NCBI GenBank assembly: GCA_964522105.1
Contig: CAZFVA010000023.1
Location: 1-49,503, forward strand
Origin: JAGOFO01 sp964522105
GTDB lineage: Bacteria; Myxococcota_A; UBA9042; DTJE01
Direction of reading: 5' to 3'
DNA: 49,503 bases
Shown here: positions 1 to 8,037 of the stretch, one piece after another
How positions within the stretch are numbered: the stretch's first letter is position 1
Layout of the letters: the number at the start of each line of letters is the position of its first letter
Position numbers and translations under genes: made by a program
Notes under the pieces: generated by a model
What the model saw: only the letters and a program-made list of their open reading frames with translations
Databases searched by the model: none
What the model was told of the DNA's origin: nothing

Positions 1-710
1 TCAAAGTACGACAGGTCAACGCCAATCGACATGTCATCATTTATCCAGAAGATTTTGCCGACAGCTTCCCTGAATGTTTCAGCATTCCCGAGCGGGGCCA
101 GCCCCATCGTCTTGCCTTCATCGTAGTTCGGCTGAAATCCGCAGAATTCGGTTGCGGCTTCATAAACGGCGCCCAGCGAATACGGGAAGTAATCCTGCCG
201 GAAACACTCGAACTTGTTACCTTTTCCAACGCCCACGAACGAAGTGGCCCACTCGCCTGACCCGTCAAGCGAAAGCAGCGCCGCGCTTTCATACGGGCTT
301 ACAAAGAATGAACCGACGACGTGGGAAATATGATGCGGCACCATATGAAGCGTCGGCTTCTTTCCCGATGCATACGTCGAATTGAACCAGTTGGTCAGAC
401 CCTGCTGCTTGTACCTGGTCCCCTGAATTTCAAACTTTGCAAACGGCACTGCATTTTTGCCGGCCTTCATCGCGTAAGCGACTTTCTTTGCCCAGTCCAA
501 TCCGGGATTTATGGACACGGCGACGTGATCAATATCACCAGTCGTCAGGCCCGCAATTTCCAGACAACGCTTGATTGCCTTCAACGGAAACGCATTTGTA
601 TGCTTCTGTCTGGTCAGGCGTTCTTCCTCGATCGCCACCACCAGTTGTCCGTCCTTGACCACACAAACGGTCGAATCGTGATAAAAGTAATTGATTCCAA
701 GAATATTCAA
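1..710 (-). CDS. Carbamoyltransferase, NodU/CmcH family (N-terminal part, cut by window edge)
   Basis: The frame is open from a TTG start at 710 to the window edge, giving 236 codons of a protein that is normally about 550-600 residues. The N-terminus reads LNILGINYFYHDSTV, followed by an EEER segment, as in O-carbamoyltransferases that transfer carbamoyl from carbamoyl phosphate to sugar or antibiotic hydroxyls. The HHISH motif at about residues 114-118 matches the metal-binding histidines of the family, and LSLDGSGEWA and YDEGKTMGLAP are further family blocks. The TTG start is chosen because homology begins there and an AGGGA lies 9-13 bases upstream; the ATG further upstream is out of frame. 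It follows the helicase gene on the same strand after about 90 bases. The substrate cannot be read from this fragment. Confidence 0.9.
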   Translation of the reverse strand, partial: MNILGINYFYHDSTVCVVKDGQLVVAIEEERLTRQKHTNAFPLKAIKRCLEIAGLTTGDIDHVAVSINPGLDWAKKVAYAMKAGKNAVPFAKFEIQGTRYKQQGLTNWFNSTYASGKKPTLHMVPHHISHVVGSFFVSPYESAALLSLDGSGEWATSFVGVGKGNKFECFRQDYFPYSLGAVYEAATEFCGFQPNYDEGKTMGLAPLGNAETFREAVGKIFWINDDMSIGVDLSYF

Positions 711-800
711 CGTCTTACTTCCCTGCCAAAGGTATCAAGATGGTAATTTTCAATCATGAATCAGGCAAGTTTTCGACTGATGGCAGGTCAGGAAGTCGGG

Positions 801-1970
801 CTAGTTGAACCGTTCCGTGGTGACCGGGATGCGTTTCTGAATCAGGCGTTCAATGGCCGTCAGCAGCGGGCGCTCTTCGCCACTGCAGAACGAAAAGGCG
901 ATGCCTTCATGTCCGGCCCTTGCCGTACGCCCGATCCGATGCACGTAACATTCCGGTTCCATTGGCAGATCCAGATTAATTACGTGACTGACCTCGTCAA
1001 TATCAAGACCGCGCGACGCAATGTCGGTTGCCACAAGTACGCGGGTGCGCCCCTGCTTGAAGCCGTCCAGCGCAAGTTGCCGGTTGTTCTGCGACTTGTT
1101 GCCGTGAATAGCGGCCGCACCGACGCCCCACTGAACCAGCTTACGAACGACCTTGTCCGCGCCATGCTTGGTACGGGTAAACACAAGCACACGCTCGATA
1201 CTCTGACGCTCAAGCAACCGCAGCAGAAGGTCAATCTTGTTGTTTTTTTCCACAAAAAAGACTGACTGTTCGATGATTTCCACGGTCGAAGCCGGGGGCG
1301 CCACAGTCACCATTTCGGGATTATCCAGAAGCCCTTTTGCCAGCAGTTTAATTTCGGGCTGCAGCGTCGCTGAAAACAGCAGTGTCTGGCGCCTGCGCGG
1401 CAATACGGCCACAATCTTCTTGATATCATTGATAAAGCCCATGTCAAGCATGCGGTCGGCTTCGTCCAGAACCAGGACTTCAAGCGACTTCAAGTCAACG
1501 TAGCCCTGCCCCATCAGGTCAAGCAGACGCCCGGGCGTCGCGACAAGAATGTCAACGCCACGGGACAAAGTCAGGACCTGTGGATTCTGCGAAACGCCAC
1601 CAAAGATATAGGTCTGCTTCAGGCCGGTATATTTACCGTAAGTCTCGAAGCTTTCATTGATCTGCAATGCCAGTTCACGGGTCGGCGCCAGCACCAGTAC
1701 ACGGATCGGGCGCTTCGGCCCGGGCTTTACGTATGTAGATCTCGGGTTGGGATTTGGCGCTTGTGCTGCAGACGAGCCTGCACCAAGACGCTGAAGGATT
1801 GGCAGCGCGAACGCCGCCGTCTTGCCTGTGCCGGTCTGGGCACAGCCCAGAAGGTCGCGGCCTGCCAGGACAAACGGAATCGCTTTCTGCTGGATCGGAG
1901 TGGGATGTTCATATCCCTGCTCCTTGATTGCCTTCAACAGTGAAGGCTGGATGTTCAGATGTTCAAACAC
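801..1970 (-). CDS. rhlE: DEAD-box ATP-dependent RNA helicase, RhlE type
   Basis: 389 residues holding a complete helicase core. The Q motif (HPTPIQQKAIP) is followed by motif I AQTGTGKT, PTRELA, TPGR, DEAD, SAT, ATDIASRGLDI and HRIGRTARAG in the standard order. These motifs bind and hydrolyse ATP and remodel RNA duplexes, typically in ribosome assembly or RNA decay in the cytoplasm. The protein stops soon after the last motif, so it lacks the long basic tail of many RhlE proteins. Translation starts at a GTG (ATAGTGTTTGAA context) with only a weak AGG upstream. The gene has its own promoter about 150 bases upstream and therefore a long leader, as is common for cold-inducible helicases. Family assignment is firm; RhlE rather than another DEAD-box subgroup is likely but not certain. 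Confidence 0.93.
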   Translation of the reverse strand: MFEHLNIQPSLLKAIKEQGYEHPTPIQQKAIPFVLAGRDLLGCAQTGTGKTAAFALPILQRLGAGSSAAQAPNPNPRSTYVKPGPKRPIRVLVLAPTRELALQINESFETYGKYTGLKQTYIFGGVSQNPQVLTLSRGVDILVATPGRLLDLMGQGYVDLKSLEVLVLDEADRMLDMGFINDIKKIVAVLPRRRQTLLFSATLQPEIKLLAKGLLDNPEMVTVAPPASTVEIIEQSVFFVEKNNKIDLLLRLLERQSIERVLVFTRTKHGADKVVRKLVQWGVGAAAIHGNKSQNNRQLALDGFKQGRTRVLVATDIASRGLDIDEVSHVINLDLPMEPECYVHRIGRTARAGHEGIAFSFCSGEERPLLTAIERLIQKRIPVTTERFN

Positions 1971-2121
1971 TATGGATAAACCTGTTTCTTTTACCTTGAT
2001 ACGTTCAGGGCTGACGGCAAACGGGGCCTGTATCGAGCAATATCTGGGGATCTTTGGTTGGAAAACCCAGAGGCGTGTAAAAAACTGTCACGCGGACTCG
2101 CGAAAGGATCGCCTGCGATTA
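1971..2121 (-). promoter_or_regulatory. Long 5' leader of the rhlE-type helicase with possible attenuator
   Basis: About 150 transcribed, non-coding bases separate the predicted start of transcription (near 2121) from the GTG start codon. Read on the minus strand it holds a short CGCG-AGTC-CGCG hairpin (2091-2102) followed after six bases by a run of six T (2079-2084), then a 6-bp stem TCTGGG/CCCAGA (2066-2071 with 2043-2048). Helicase genes of this family often carry long cold-responsive leaders. Whether this one attenuates or masks translation is inference. Confidence 0.4.
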
Positions 2122-2127
2122 ATTGGG

Positions 2128-2156
2128 ACTATATAGAAAACCTTTTGAAATATCAA
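2128..2156 (-). promoter_or_regulatory. Sigma-70 promoter for the helicase gene
   Basis: On the minus strand TTGATA (2151-2156) and TATAGT (2128-2133) are separated by 17 bases, the ideal spacing. Five of six bases match consensus in each hexamer. It lies in the intergenic region upstream of the helicase and points toward it. Confidence 0.7.
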
Positions 2157-2223
2157 GGATTTATTCAATTTTGGTGTTTTTCAACGTGCTTGACGATGGA
2201 GAAAATCGATCCCGGGATGAACT

Positions 2224-3738
2224 TTACAGACCGACTTGTATAACTTCCGCACCCTCACCAATCCCTGACAAATCAAGCTGTTGCACGTCATCAAGGATTA
2301 CGGCGGCACGTTTTTCGTCGACTACCGACTCCATGTCAACGCTGCCCGCAAAAGTCAGCGGTCCCGACACGTGACGGGCATAAATTCCGTATGCCGGCAT
2401 CGTTCCGAAATAGATTGAATCCGGGTATTCAAGGTTACGCTCTTCCGGCACGATGTCGCGATCGGCCTGCGTTCCGCCGACCGACGATTTGATCGTCACG
2501 TTTTCAAGCGTCACGTCTTCAACCGGGTGGCCCGGGATACCCATAATCATGCCGGGCAGCGTAGCGTCCTGGACGTCTATGTTGCGCAGCATGACGCCAT
2601 ACAGACGCCCTGCCTCGGATACGCGGTCACCTTCGTCGTCCAGAAGCCTTTCCTGAGTACGAATGAAGAACGGTGCCTGAACACCGGTCATCGTGATATT
2701 TTCAGCAAGAATATTATAGACTTCCGAGCCGTCATCCGAAATCAGCGTCAGGCCGCCCATCGCCCGTATCCCGACGCCGGAATGTACGGCAGCCTGAACA
2801 ATACAGTCGCGGAAAACCACGTCATGGATCGGTGCCCGTGGACGAGTACCGATCTTCAAGGCGTTCGCCCACGACGCCACGACGCAGTCATGCACGTTGA
2901 TGTTGTAGGATTCACGCGCCCAGGTGGCGTCGCCATTCTTCAAGACAATGGCGTCATCCCCGGTTTCAATGTCACAGTTGCGCACTTCGACATTGCGGCA
3001 CCCGTCAATGTCGATTCCGTCGGTGTTGGGGCTTTGAGCATGCTCGGCAACGGTCGTGCGTATAGTCAGGTTATCAACAAGCACGTTGTCACACGCCAGA
3101 AAGTGCAACTGCCACCCTGCCCCCTGCTGCATCCACAGGTTACGCACCGTAATATTTCGGGAATCCAGAAATTTAACCATGCGTTCCGGCCTGAATGCGT
3201 TTTCATTCAGCATGTGCCAGAACCACCAGTCAGGACCGTTACCATCTATAATTCCGGGCCCTTCCAGCGTCACATCGTCAATGCCGGTCGCGACGACAAG
3301 TGACTGCCCGGTATAATCAGCCTCGACCGTTGAACCAAGCAGCTTCGCGCCTTCTTCAATCCTGAAAGTCATGCGACTTTTCAGGAATATTGACCCGCTG
3401 TAGTAAGTTCCCGGCTCCATCACAACGATGCCGCCGATTCCGGCACATTCGTCGATGGCCGCCTGGATCGCTGCCGTATCCAGAGTGACTCCATCGCCTG
3501 TTGCTCCGTGACCGCGAACAGAACAATAGACAGGTTCAAAAACGTCGACATCCAGGTCAGCAACATCCCCGCCGGGAATATCAACGCCGACAACATCAAC
3601 GGAATCTAAATCTGCATCAACAATTCCGACATCATCAGAAACGGCATCCGACCCGGATTCCGACGATGAGCACCCGCCAGCAAACCCGGCAAACAAACAT
3701 AACAGCCCGAAAGCCCACAAGTTATTACGACATTTCAT
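2224..3738 (-). CDS. GH28-like parallel beta-helix lipoprotein (polygalacturonase fold)
   Basis: 504 residues. A lipoprotein signal ends at Cys23 (GFAGGCSSS) and is followed by an Asp-rich stalk (about 24-68). The rest is a right-handed beta-helix of the glycoside hydrolase 28 type: YCSVRGHGATGDGVTLDT, GGIVVMEPGTYYSGSIFLKS, NTDGIDIDG (238-246) and TGDDAIVLKNG (259-269), which supply the three carboxylates of GH28. The usual GHG and RIK motifs are not seen; SWANALKIGT (289-298) and GVGIRAMGG stand in their place, so the enzyme may be an exo-acting or divergent member and its substrate is uncertain (pectic or other uronic-acid glycan). It lies 64 bases downstream of the esterase gene on the same strand and could share its transcript, though a TATAAT (3785-3790) in the 3' end of the esterase gene could be a separate -10. 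Confidence 0.82.
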   Translation of the reverse strand: MKCRNNLWAFGLLCLFAGFAGGCSSSESGSDAVSDDVGIVDADLDSVDVVGVDIPGGDVADLDVDVFEPVYCSVRGHGATGDGVTLDTAAIQAAIDECAGIGGIVVMEPGTYYSGSIFLKSRMTFRIEEGAKLLGSTVEADYTGQSLVVATGIDDVTLEGPGIIDGNGPDWWFWHMLNENAFRPERMVKFLDSRNITVRNLWMQQGAGWQLHFLACDNVLVDNLTIRTTVAEHAQSPNTDGIDIDGCRNVEVRNCDIETGDDAIVLKNGDATWARESYNINVHDCVVASWANALKIGTRPRAPIHDVVFRDCIVQAAVHSGVGIRAMGGLTLISDDGSEVYNILAENITMTGVQAPFFIRTQERLLDDEGDRVSEAGRLYGVMLRNIDVQDATLPGMIMGIPGHPVEDVTLENVTIKSSVGGTQADRDIVPEERNLEYPDSIYFGTMPAYGIYARHVSGPLTFAGSVDMESVVDEKRAAVILDDVQQLDLSGIGEGAEVIQVGL

Positions 3739-3802
3739 TTATAAAAATTCCTTCAGTAACTGACAGAATCCGTCGAAATATTCGATTATATGGGGGAAAA
3801 AG

Positions 3803-5563
3803 TCAATCTACGCAACTGCTGATGTTATGGATATGCGGGACCATTCCGGCAGGGATATGCGGCTCGGATGCAAGCAGGAAACGTTCAGGGAACACCAGTG
3901 CGCCCGTCTTATAAATGACCTCTATGTAATAGATGCTGTTGGCCTGCAGCGCGACCGGCGCCAGCCCGTCATACGCGCTTAGCGTGCCATTCCACTTCAA
4001 CTCCTGACTGAAGAAATTGAACGCATCATCATTAGAGAGCCAGAATTTGACGCTTTCGACATCAAGTTTTGATCCGCCGCCATCGACTGCTGCCAGCACA
4101 TAGGTCGCCGCCCCTGCCCCACTTACCTGAAACAACGGCGCAGAAGGGTAATAGCTGTAGTCCGAGTCTGTCCCGAACCAGTGATGGAACCAGGCGCGCT
4201 GATTGCCTTTTCCAGCCAGTTCACTGCGCGCTTCAATCGTTTCGGTAGTTTCCAGGCCGCACAGGTTGTCAACCAGCAGACAGCAACCGTGGTCACCGTT
4301 TGCAAAAATAGACGTGCGCTTGTCGGCATGCGGAATCGCGTTATATGTCGCCATGTGGGCCGTCAGCGGAAAGAACTCGTCAGAGGAACCGTTGACCATC
4401 ATAATCTTCGTGGCGGTGCCCGGCATCAGGACGTCCGGCACAATCGTCGAAATCAGCGTAAGCCATTGTGGCGACGTCGTATCGAGCCCGGCCAGAGTCA
4501 GCAACGAATGTTGCCATGCAGCAGCAGCCTGCGTTGCAACGCCCCATGCACCGGTCCCCGACAACGGTACCGACACCTTGATGCGATTGTCCACGCCGGA
4601 AGATATTAACGTTGCCACGGCACCAGCCGAATAGCCGGTCATACCAAGCCGGTTGTCATCGACTTCAGAACGAGTCGCCAGGCACGTCAGGCCGCGCATC
4701 GCTGCCACGGCATGCCCCCATATCCACGATCCACGTGGATCCGGCACCGTATCGAACAACCGGTATCCATTGTCATATCCCGCTGACAATCCTTCTGATG
4801 CAGCACAATCGGGATGGTCTTCACCAGGTACACCGCCGGGACCGGTCGGGGCCAGCACGTAATACCCAAGCAACGCCGCCGGACCTGTCGCATTATCAGG
4901 ATACGCACAGCCACCAAGACCGTGCATCTGAACGATCCCCGGGACATTGGAGGTAGCTGAAACAGGTTTGGAAGCGTAGCCCCGGATCGTGATTGGCTGC
5001 AGTTTGCAGTCAATCGAATCCCAGGACGTGTACGACACATCCCAGACATCGACCAGCACAGTTTCCTTCAAGACAGTTCGATGGTTAGTAAACTGACAGT
5101 TGATCGTGGAAGCATCCTGAATCATTGCCATATCAAACACGGTTGGATTACAGGCTTCGACGGTGTCGATACCGGGCACATCAGCCACGCCGATGTCAGA
5201 ACTATCTTCCACAGAATCGTCAGTGTCACCGACGGAAACATCTGGATCGACAACCAGATCATTTGACGCGTAATCCGGCGCGTCAAACGGCGCGTCATGG
5301 AAGGTATCATCAAATACATTCAAATCAGCGGCGGTATCTTCACCAGAATAGATGTCTTCTGAATCGACCGATTCATCACGACCGGAAACATCCCGAATGT
5401 CGGACGTTTCGTGAACATCTAAAGCTTCCCGAACGTCAGTCAATTGATCACCGACTGCCACATCCCCCGAACTTTCTGTCGCACCGCCGCAACCGACCAC
5501 AAAAACCAACCCCACAGAACTAACCAGTTGAATCAATGACTTGCGCTTGCGATCTTTATTCAT
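3803..5563 (-). CDS. Alpha/beta-hydrolase lipoprotein (acetyl-esterase-like) with long Asp-rich stalk
   Basis: 586 residues from the ATG at 5563, which has a strong GAGGAAAGGG upstream; an in-frame upstream start would add a non-signal leader. The signal peptide ends at Cys25 (VFVVGCGGA). Residues about 26-137 form the longest Asp-rich stalk in the window. The catalytic domain has an HGLGG oxyanion-type motif, GYSAG with nucleophile Ser312, a likely acid Asp395 (GSSDEFFP) and His425 (NGDHGCC). A C-terminal beta-rich module follows. The fold is like that of acetyl xylan esterases and dienelactone hydrolases, which remove ester groups from polysaccharides. The pairing with a GH28-like gene suggests de-esterification of a glycan at the cell surface. 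The exact ester is not readable. Confidence 0.8.
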   Translation of the reverse strand: MNKDRKRKSLIQLVSSVGLVFVVGCGGATESSGDVAVGDQLTDVREALDVHETSDIRDVSGRDESVDSEDIYSGEDTAADLNVFDDTFHDAPFDAPDYASNDLVVDPDVSVGDTDDSVEDSSDIGVADVPGIDTVEACNPTVFDMAMIQDASTINCQFTNHRTVLKETVLVDVWDVSYTSWDSIDCKLQPITIRGYASKPVSATSNVPGIVQMHGLGGCAYPDNATGPAALLGYYVLAPTGPGGVPGEDHPDCAASEGLSAGYDNGYRLFDTVPDPRGSWIWGHAVAAMRGLTCLATRSEVDDNRLGMTGYSAGAVATLISSGVDNRIKVSVPLSGTGAWGVATQAAAAWQHSLLTLAGLDTTSPQWLTLISTIVPDVLMPGTATKIMMVNGSSDEFFPLTAHMATYNAIPHADKRTSIFANGDHGCCLLVDNLCGLETTETIEARSELAGKGNQRAWFHHWFGTDSDYSYYPSAPLFQVSGAGAATYVLAAVDGGGSKLDVESVKFWLSNDDAFNFFSQELKWNGTLSAYDGLAPVALQANSIYYIEVIYKTGALVFPERFLLASEPHIPAGMVPHIHNISSCVD

Positions 5564-5603
5564 CTGCCCTTTCCTCAATTTCAATTCATGCCTTTCGCAC
5601 AAA

Positions 5604-5632
5604 AAAATACACGTCTGTGACCAAATACACAA
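5604..5632 (-). promoter_or_regulatory. Possible sigma-70 promoter for the esterase-GH28 genes
   Basis: On the minus strand TTGTGT (5627-5632) and TATTTT (5604-5609) are 17 bases apart, about 40 bases before the esterase start codon. The hexamers are weak, which would fit an activated or repressed promoter. The CRP-like site at 5616-5631 overlaps it. Confidence 0.35.
5616..5631. promoter_or_regulatory. CRP/FNR-family-like binding site
   Basis: TGTGA-CCAAAT-ACACA differs from the CRP core TGTGA-N6-TCACA at one base. It lies between the divergent esterase and DUF485-symporter genes, overlapping the possible minus-strand promoter and about 54 bases before the predicted plus-strand transcription start. 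In E. coli the acs-yjcH-actP operon is CRP-controlled, which makes the location sensible. A single short match can arise by chance. Confidence 0.4.
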
Positions 5633-5640
5633 TTGAGTTA

Positions 5641-5670
5641 TTGACGGAAAAATCAGTCTGGACATAAAAT
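5641..5670 (+). promoter_or_regulatory. Sigma-70 promoter for the DUF485-symporter operon
   Basis: TTGACG (5641-5646) and TAAAAT (5665-5670) are separated by 18 bases. Transcription would start near 5677, leaving a leader of about 140 bases before the DUF485 gene. Confidence 0.5.
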
Positions 5671-5698
5671 CGACGTTTTCTAGGTTTGACCGCCGAAA

Positions 5699-5750
5699 AT
5701 GCTTCCATCAACCGTTCAAGTATAGCCGTTCCGGCTTTACAGGGAAGCAT
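5699..5750 (+). promoter_or_regulatory. Nested stem-loop element in the leader of the symporter operon
   Basis: An 8-bp perfect stem, ATGCTTCC (5699-5706) with GGAAGCAT (5743-5750), encloses a 5-bp hairpin AGCCG-TTC-CGGCT (5724-5736). CCGTTC occurs twice (5712-5717 and 5726-5731), and either copy could pair with a single GAACGG at 5772-5777 downstream, which would allow alternative folds. I do not recognise a known riboswitch class. A regulatory RNA role is inference. Confidence 0.45.
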
Positions 5751-5817
5751 GAACCGACGAGCGAACCTCCAGAACGGAAAGTGAACCTGGCCAAACCACC
5801 TGAAGGGGGAAAAACGC

Positions 5818-6105
5818 ATGTTGCACGAACCAGCAGCCAAATGTGAAGATGACTTTGCCGTCGAATACAAACAACGCCTCGGCGTCTGGATGTTCCTTAT
5901 TTATGCAATTGTTTATGCCGCATTTGTGGCAATCAACCTGATTGAACCGAAACTGATGGAATCGGCAGTGGCCCTGGGCCTGAACCTCGCCGTGTTCTAC
6001 GGATTCGCCCTGATTATTTTTGCCCTGATTCTGGCTGTGATTTACAACGCATTGTGTATTCGCGAAGAAAAGCGCCACGAAGACCTGAGCAAGGGGGTTA
6101 AATAA
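5818..6105 (+). CDS. yjcH: DUF485 inner-membrane protein, YjcH-like
   Basis: 95 residues with two hydrophobic helices (about 22-43 and 53-80) and a charged tail, the layout of the DUF485 family. Members sit directly upstream of acetate-type solute:sodium symporters, as in E. coli yjcH-actP; their function is unknown but a small accessory subunit is often proposed. The start has AAGGGGG nine bases upstream. The stop codon is two bases from the symporter start, so the two are translated together. Confidence 0.88.
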   Translation: MLHEPAAKCEDDFAVEYKQRLGVWMFLIYAIVYAAFVAINLIEPKLMESAVALGLNLAVFYGFALIIFALILAVIYNALCIREEKRHEDLSKGVK

Positions 6106-6107
6106 GC

Positions 6108-8012
6108 ATGGCCATTATCATTTTTGTTGCATTTGTTGCCGTCGTCCTTGGCATGTCCTTCTTCTTTGCCCGCAAGGCCAAATCGTCTGCCGGTTATTAC
6201 GCCGCGGGCGGGAACATCCACTGGTCTGTCAACGGTGTCGCATTCGCCGGCGACTACCTTTCTGCTGCGTCATTCCTTGGAATCTGCGGCATGATCGCGA
6301 CCGCCGGTTACGACGGTTTCCTGTATTCAATCGGCTATCTGGCCGGTTGGGTCGTGGCGCTGTTTGTAGTCGCCGAACCTATGAAGCGGCTTGGTAAGTA
6401 CACGTTTACTGACGCGCTTGACTCAAAGTTCAACTCGAAAGGCATTCAACTGGCTGCTGCAATCAGTACGCTGGTCGTATCCATATTCTATCTGATTCCG
6501 CAGATGGTCGGTGCAGGCGTCCTTGTTACCCCACTGCTCGGGCTGCCCCATTACATCGGCGTCATCATGGTCGGCTCGATCGTTATCGCGATCGTCGCCA
6601 CCGCCGGCATGACGTCCACAACGTATGTGCAGTTTCTGAAGGGCGGCCTGCTGGTCATATTTGCCAGTATCATCACGATAGCCCTTCTGGTGCGTGGTTT
6701 CTCGACCGAGCCCGACCAGGGCGGAAAAGTGCCGTTCTACCAGTACCAGACCATCGAAGTCACCGAAGTTGACGGCAAACTGGTTCCGGCTGACCCGACG
6801 TTCCAGGTCGTTACCGTCAAGGACGTACCGGGCGGCCCCTTTGTTAAAATGACGAAGGAAGGCAAGACAGTCTGGTTCAAAAAAGTCGCCAGCGAAGGCG
6901 CCAGCGTTCTGAAGGAAATGCAGTGGACAGCAACACTGGCCGACAGCACTAAAACAGTGAACGGAGCTCCCGCCAGCAAGGAAAACGTACTACGGCAAGT
7001 CGGCAACCTTGAAGAAATCGCAGGAAAAAAAGGCGCGGAGGCAACGACCGGCTCTGTCGGACCGTTTGAATTTCTTTCCAAGATTGGCGACAAAAACACC
7101 AAAGTCCGTCTATGGAAGTCGGCCAAGTTCGAGGACAGCGGCGACAAGTTGACCGTGTATTACCCTGAAATGACTGCCGGCAACAAGATCATGCGCCCGG
7201 GCAAGAAGTTCAAGGTCGAGGGAACGCTGCTTGATAAAATCGACTTCGTTTCACTGATGCTGGCACTGTTCCTGGGTACGGCATCACTGCCCCATATCCT
7301 GATCCGTTACTACACAGTCAAGACGCCCGCAGCGGCCCGTAAGAGCACGATTGTCGCCATTGCGGTCATCGGCTTCTTCTACGTACTGACCCTGTACATG
7401 GGCCTTGGCGCAATGACCAACAGCGTCGTAAATCCGGCCGACAACAACATGTCAGGACCTCTTCTGGCGCGATCGTTCGGCACGGTCCTTTTCGCGGTCA
7501 TTTCGGCCATCGCCTTTGCGACAGTCCTGGGCACGGTGTCCGGCCTTATCGTCGCAGCGTCCGGCGCGGTGGCACACGACCTGATGGACCGCTTCATGGG
7601 CTTGAAACAGACAGATAAAAACAAGGTGCTGTCCGGTAAACTGGCGGCCGTCGGCGTCGGCGTAATTGCCATCATCCTTGGTATTATTTTCCAGGGGGTC
7701 AACGTCAACTTCCTTGTCGGTCTGGCCTTTGCCGTTGCGGCATCGGCGAATCTGCCGGCCATCATCATGCTGCTGTTCTGGAAGAAGACAACCGCCAAGG
7801 GCATCGTGGCCTCGATTATCGTCGGCATCTCGGTTGCAATCGGGCTCATCCTGTTCTCACCCGACCTTTACGAGATTTATGGACTGGCAAAGTCGGCTGC
7901 GCCAATCCCGTTCACGAATCCCGGCCTGTTCTCGATCCCGGCAAGCTTCATTACGCTGGTCGTAGTGTCGTTGCTGACGCAGAAGTCAGGCGCGAAGTCG
8001 GTTAAAGCATAA
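6108..8012 (+). CDS. actP: Solute:sodium symporter, ActP-like (acetate/monocarboxylate uptake)
   Basis: 634 residues, a member of the SSS family (TC 2.A.21). The N-terminal region YYAAGGNIHWSVNGVAFAGD, then DYLSAASFLGICGM and later FLGTASLPHILIRYYTV, are close to ActP. About a dozen hydrophobic helices can be seen. Between about residues 205 and 370 there is a hydrophilic stretch of some 160 residues (VTEVDGKLVPADPTF through GKKFKVEGTL) where E. coli ActP has a loop of roughly 30. The protein should take up acetate or a related short acid with sodium. It lies two bases after the DUF485 gene and 25 bases before the porin gene. Substrate is inferred from the family and the DUF485 partner. Confidence 0.88.
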   Translation: MAIIIFVAFVAVVLGMSFFFARKAKSSAGYYAAGGNIHWSVNGVAFAGDYLSAASFLGICGMIATAGYDGFLYSIGYLAGWVVALFVVAEPMKRLGKYTFTDALDSKFNSKGIQLAAAISTLVVSIFYLIPQMVGAGVLVTPLLGLPHYIGVIMVGSIVIAIVATAGMTSTTYVQFLKGGLLVIFASIITIALLVRGFSTEPDQGGKVPFYQYQTIEVTEVDGKLVPADPTFQVVTVKDVPGGPFVKMTKEGKTVWFKKVASEGASVLKEMQWTATLADSTKTVNGAPASKENVLRQVGNLEEIAGKKGAEATTGSVGPFEFLSKIGDKNTKVRLWKSAKFEDSGDKLTVYYPEMTAGNKIMRPGKKFKVEGTLLDKIDFVSLMLALFLGTASLPHILIRYYTVKTPAAARKSTIVAIAVIGFFYVLTLYMGLGAMTNSVVNPADNNMSGPLLARSFGTVLFAVISAIAFATVLGTVSGLIVAASGAVAHDLMDRFMGLKQTDKNKVLSGKLAAVGVGVIAIILGIIFQGVNVNFLVGLAFAVAASANLPAIIMLLFWKKTTAKGIVASIIVGISVAIGLILFSPDLYEIYGLAKSAAPIPFTNPGLFSIPASFITLVVVSLLTQKSGAKSVKA

Positions 8013-8037
8013 CTGACCGAGGCAATTGGAGGACCCG

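Noticed and set aside
2224..5563. Asp-rich stalks read as RTX or other calcium-binding repeats
   Set aside because: There is no GGxGxDxxx periodicity; the segments are irregular low-complexity Asp/Val/Ala/Thr sequence. Only the PHP protein has true thrombospondin type-3 repeats.
5565..5665. Upstream extension of the esterase protein by about 34 residues
   Set aside because: The added sequence would hide the signal peptide, and the ATG at 5563 has a strong ribosome site.
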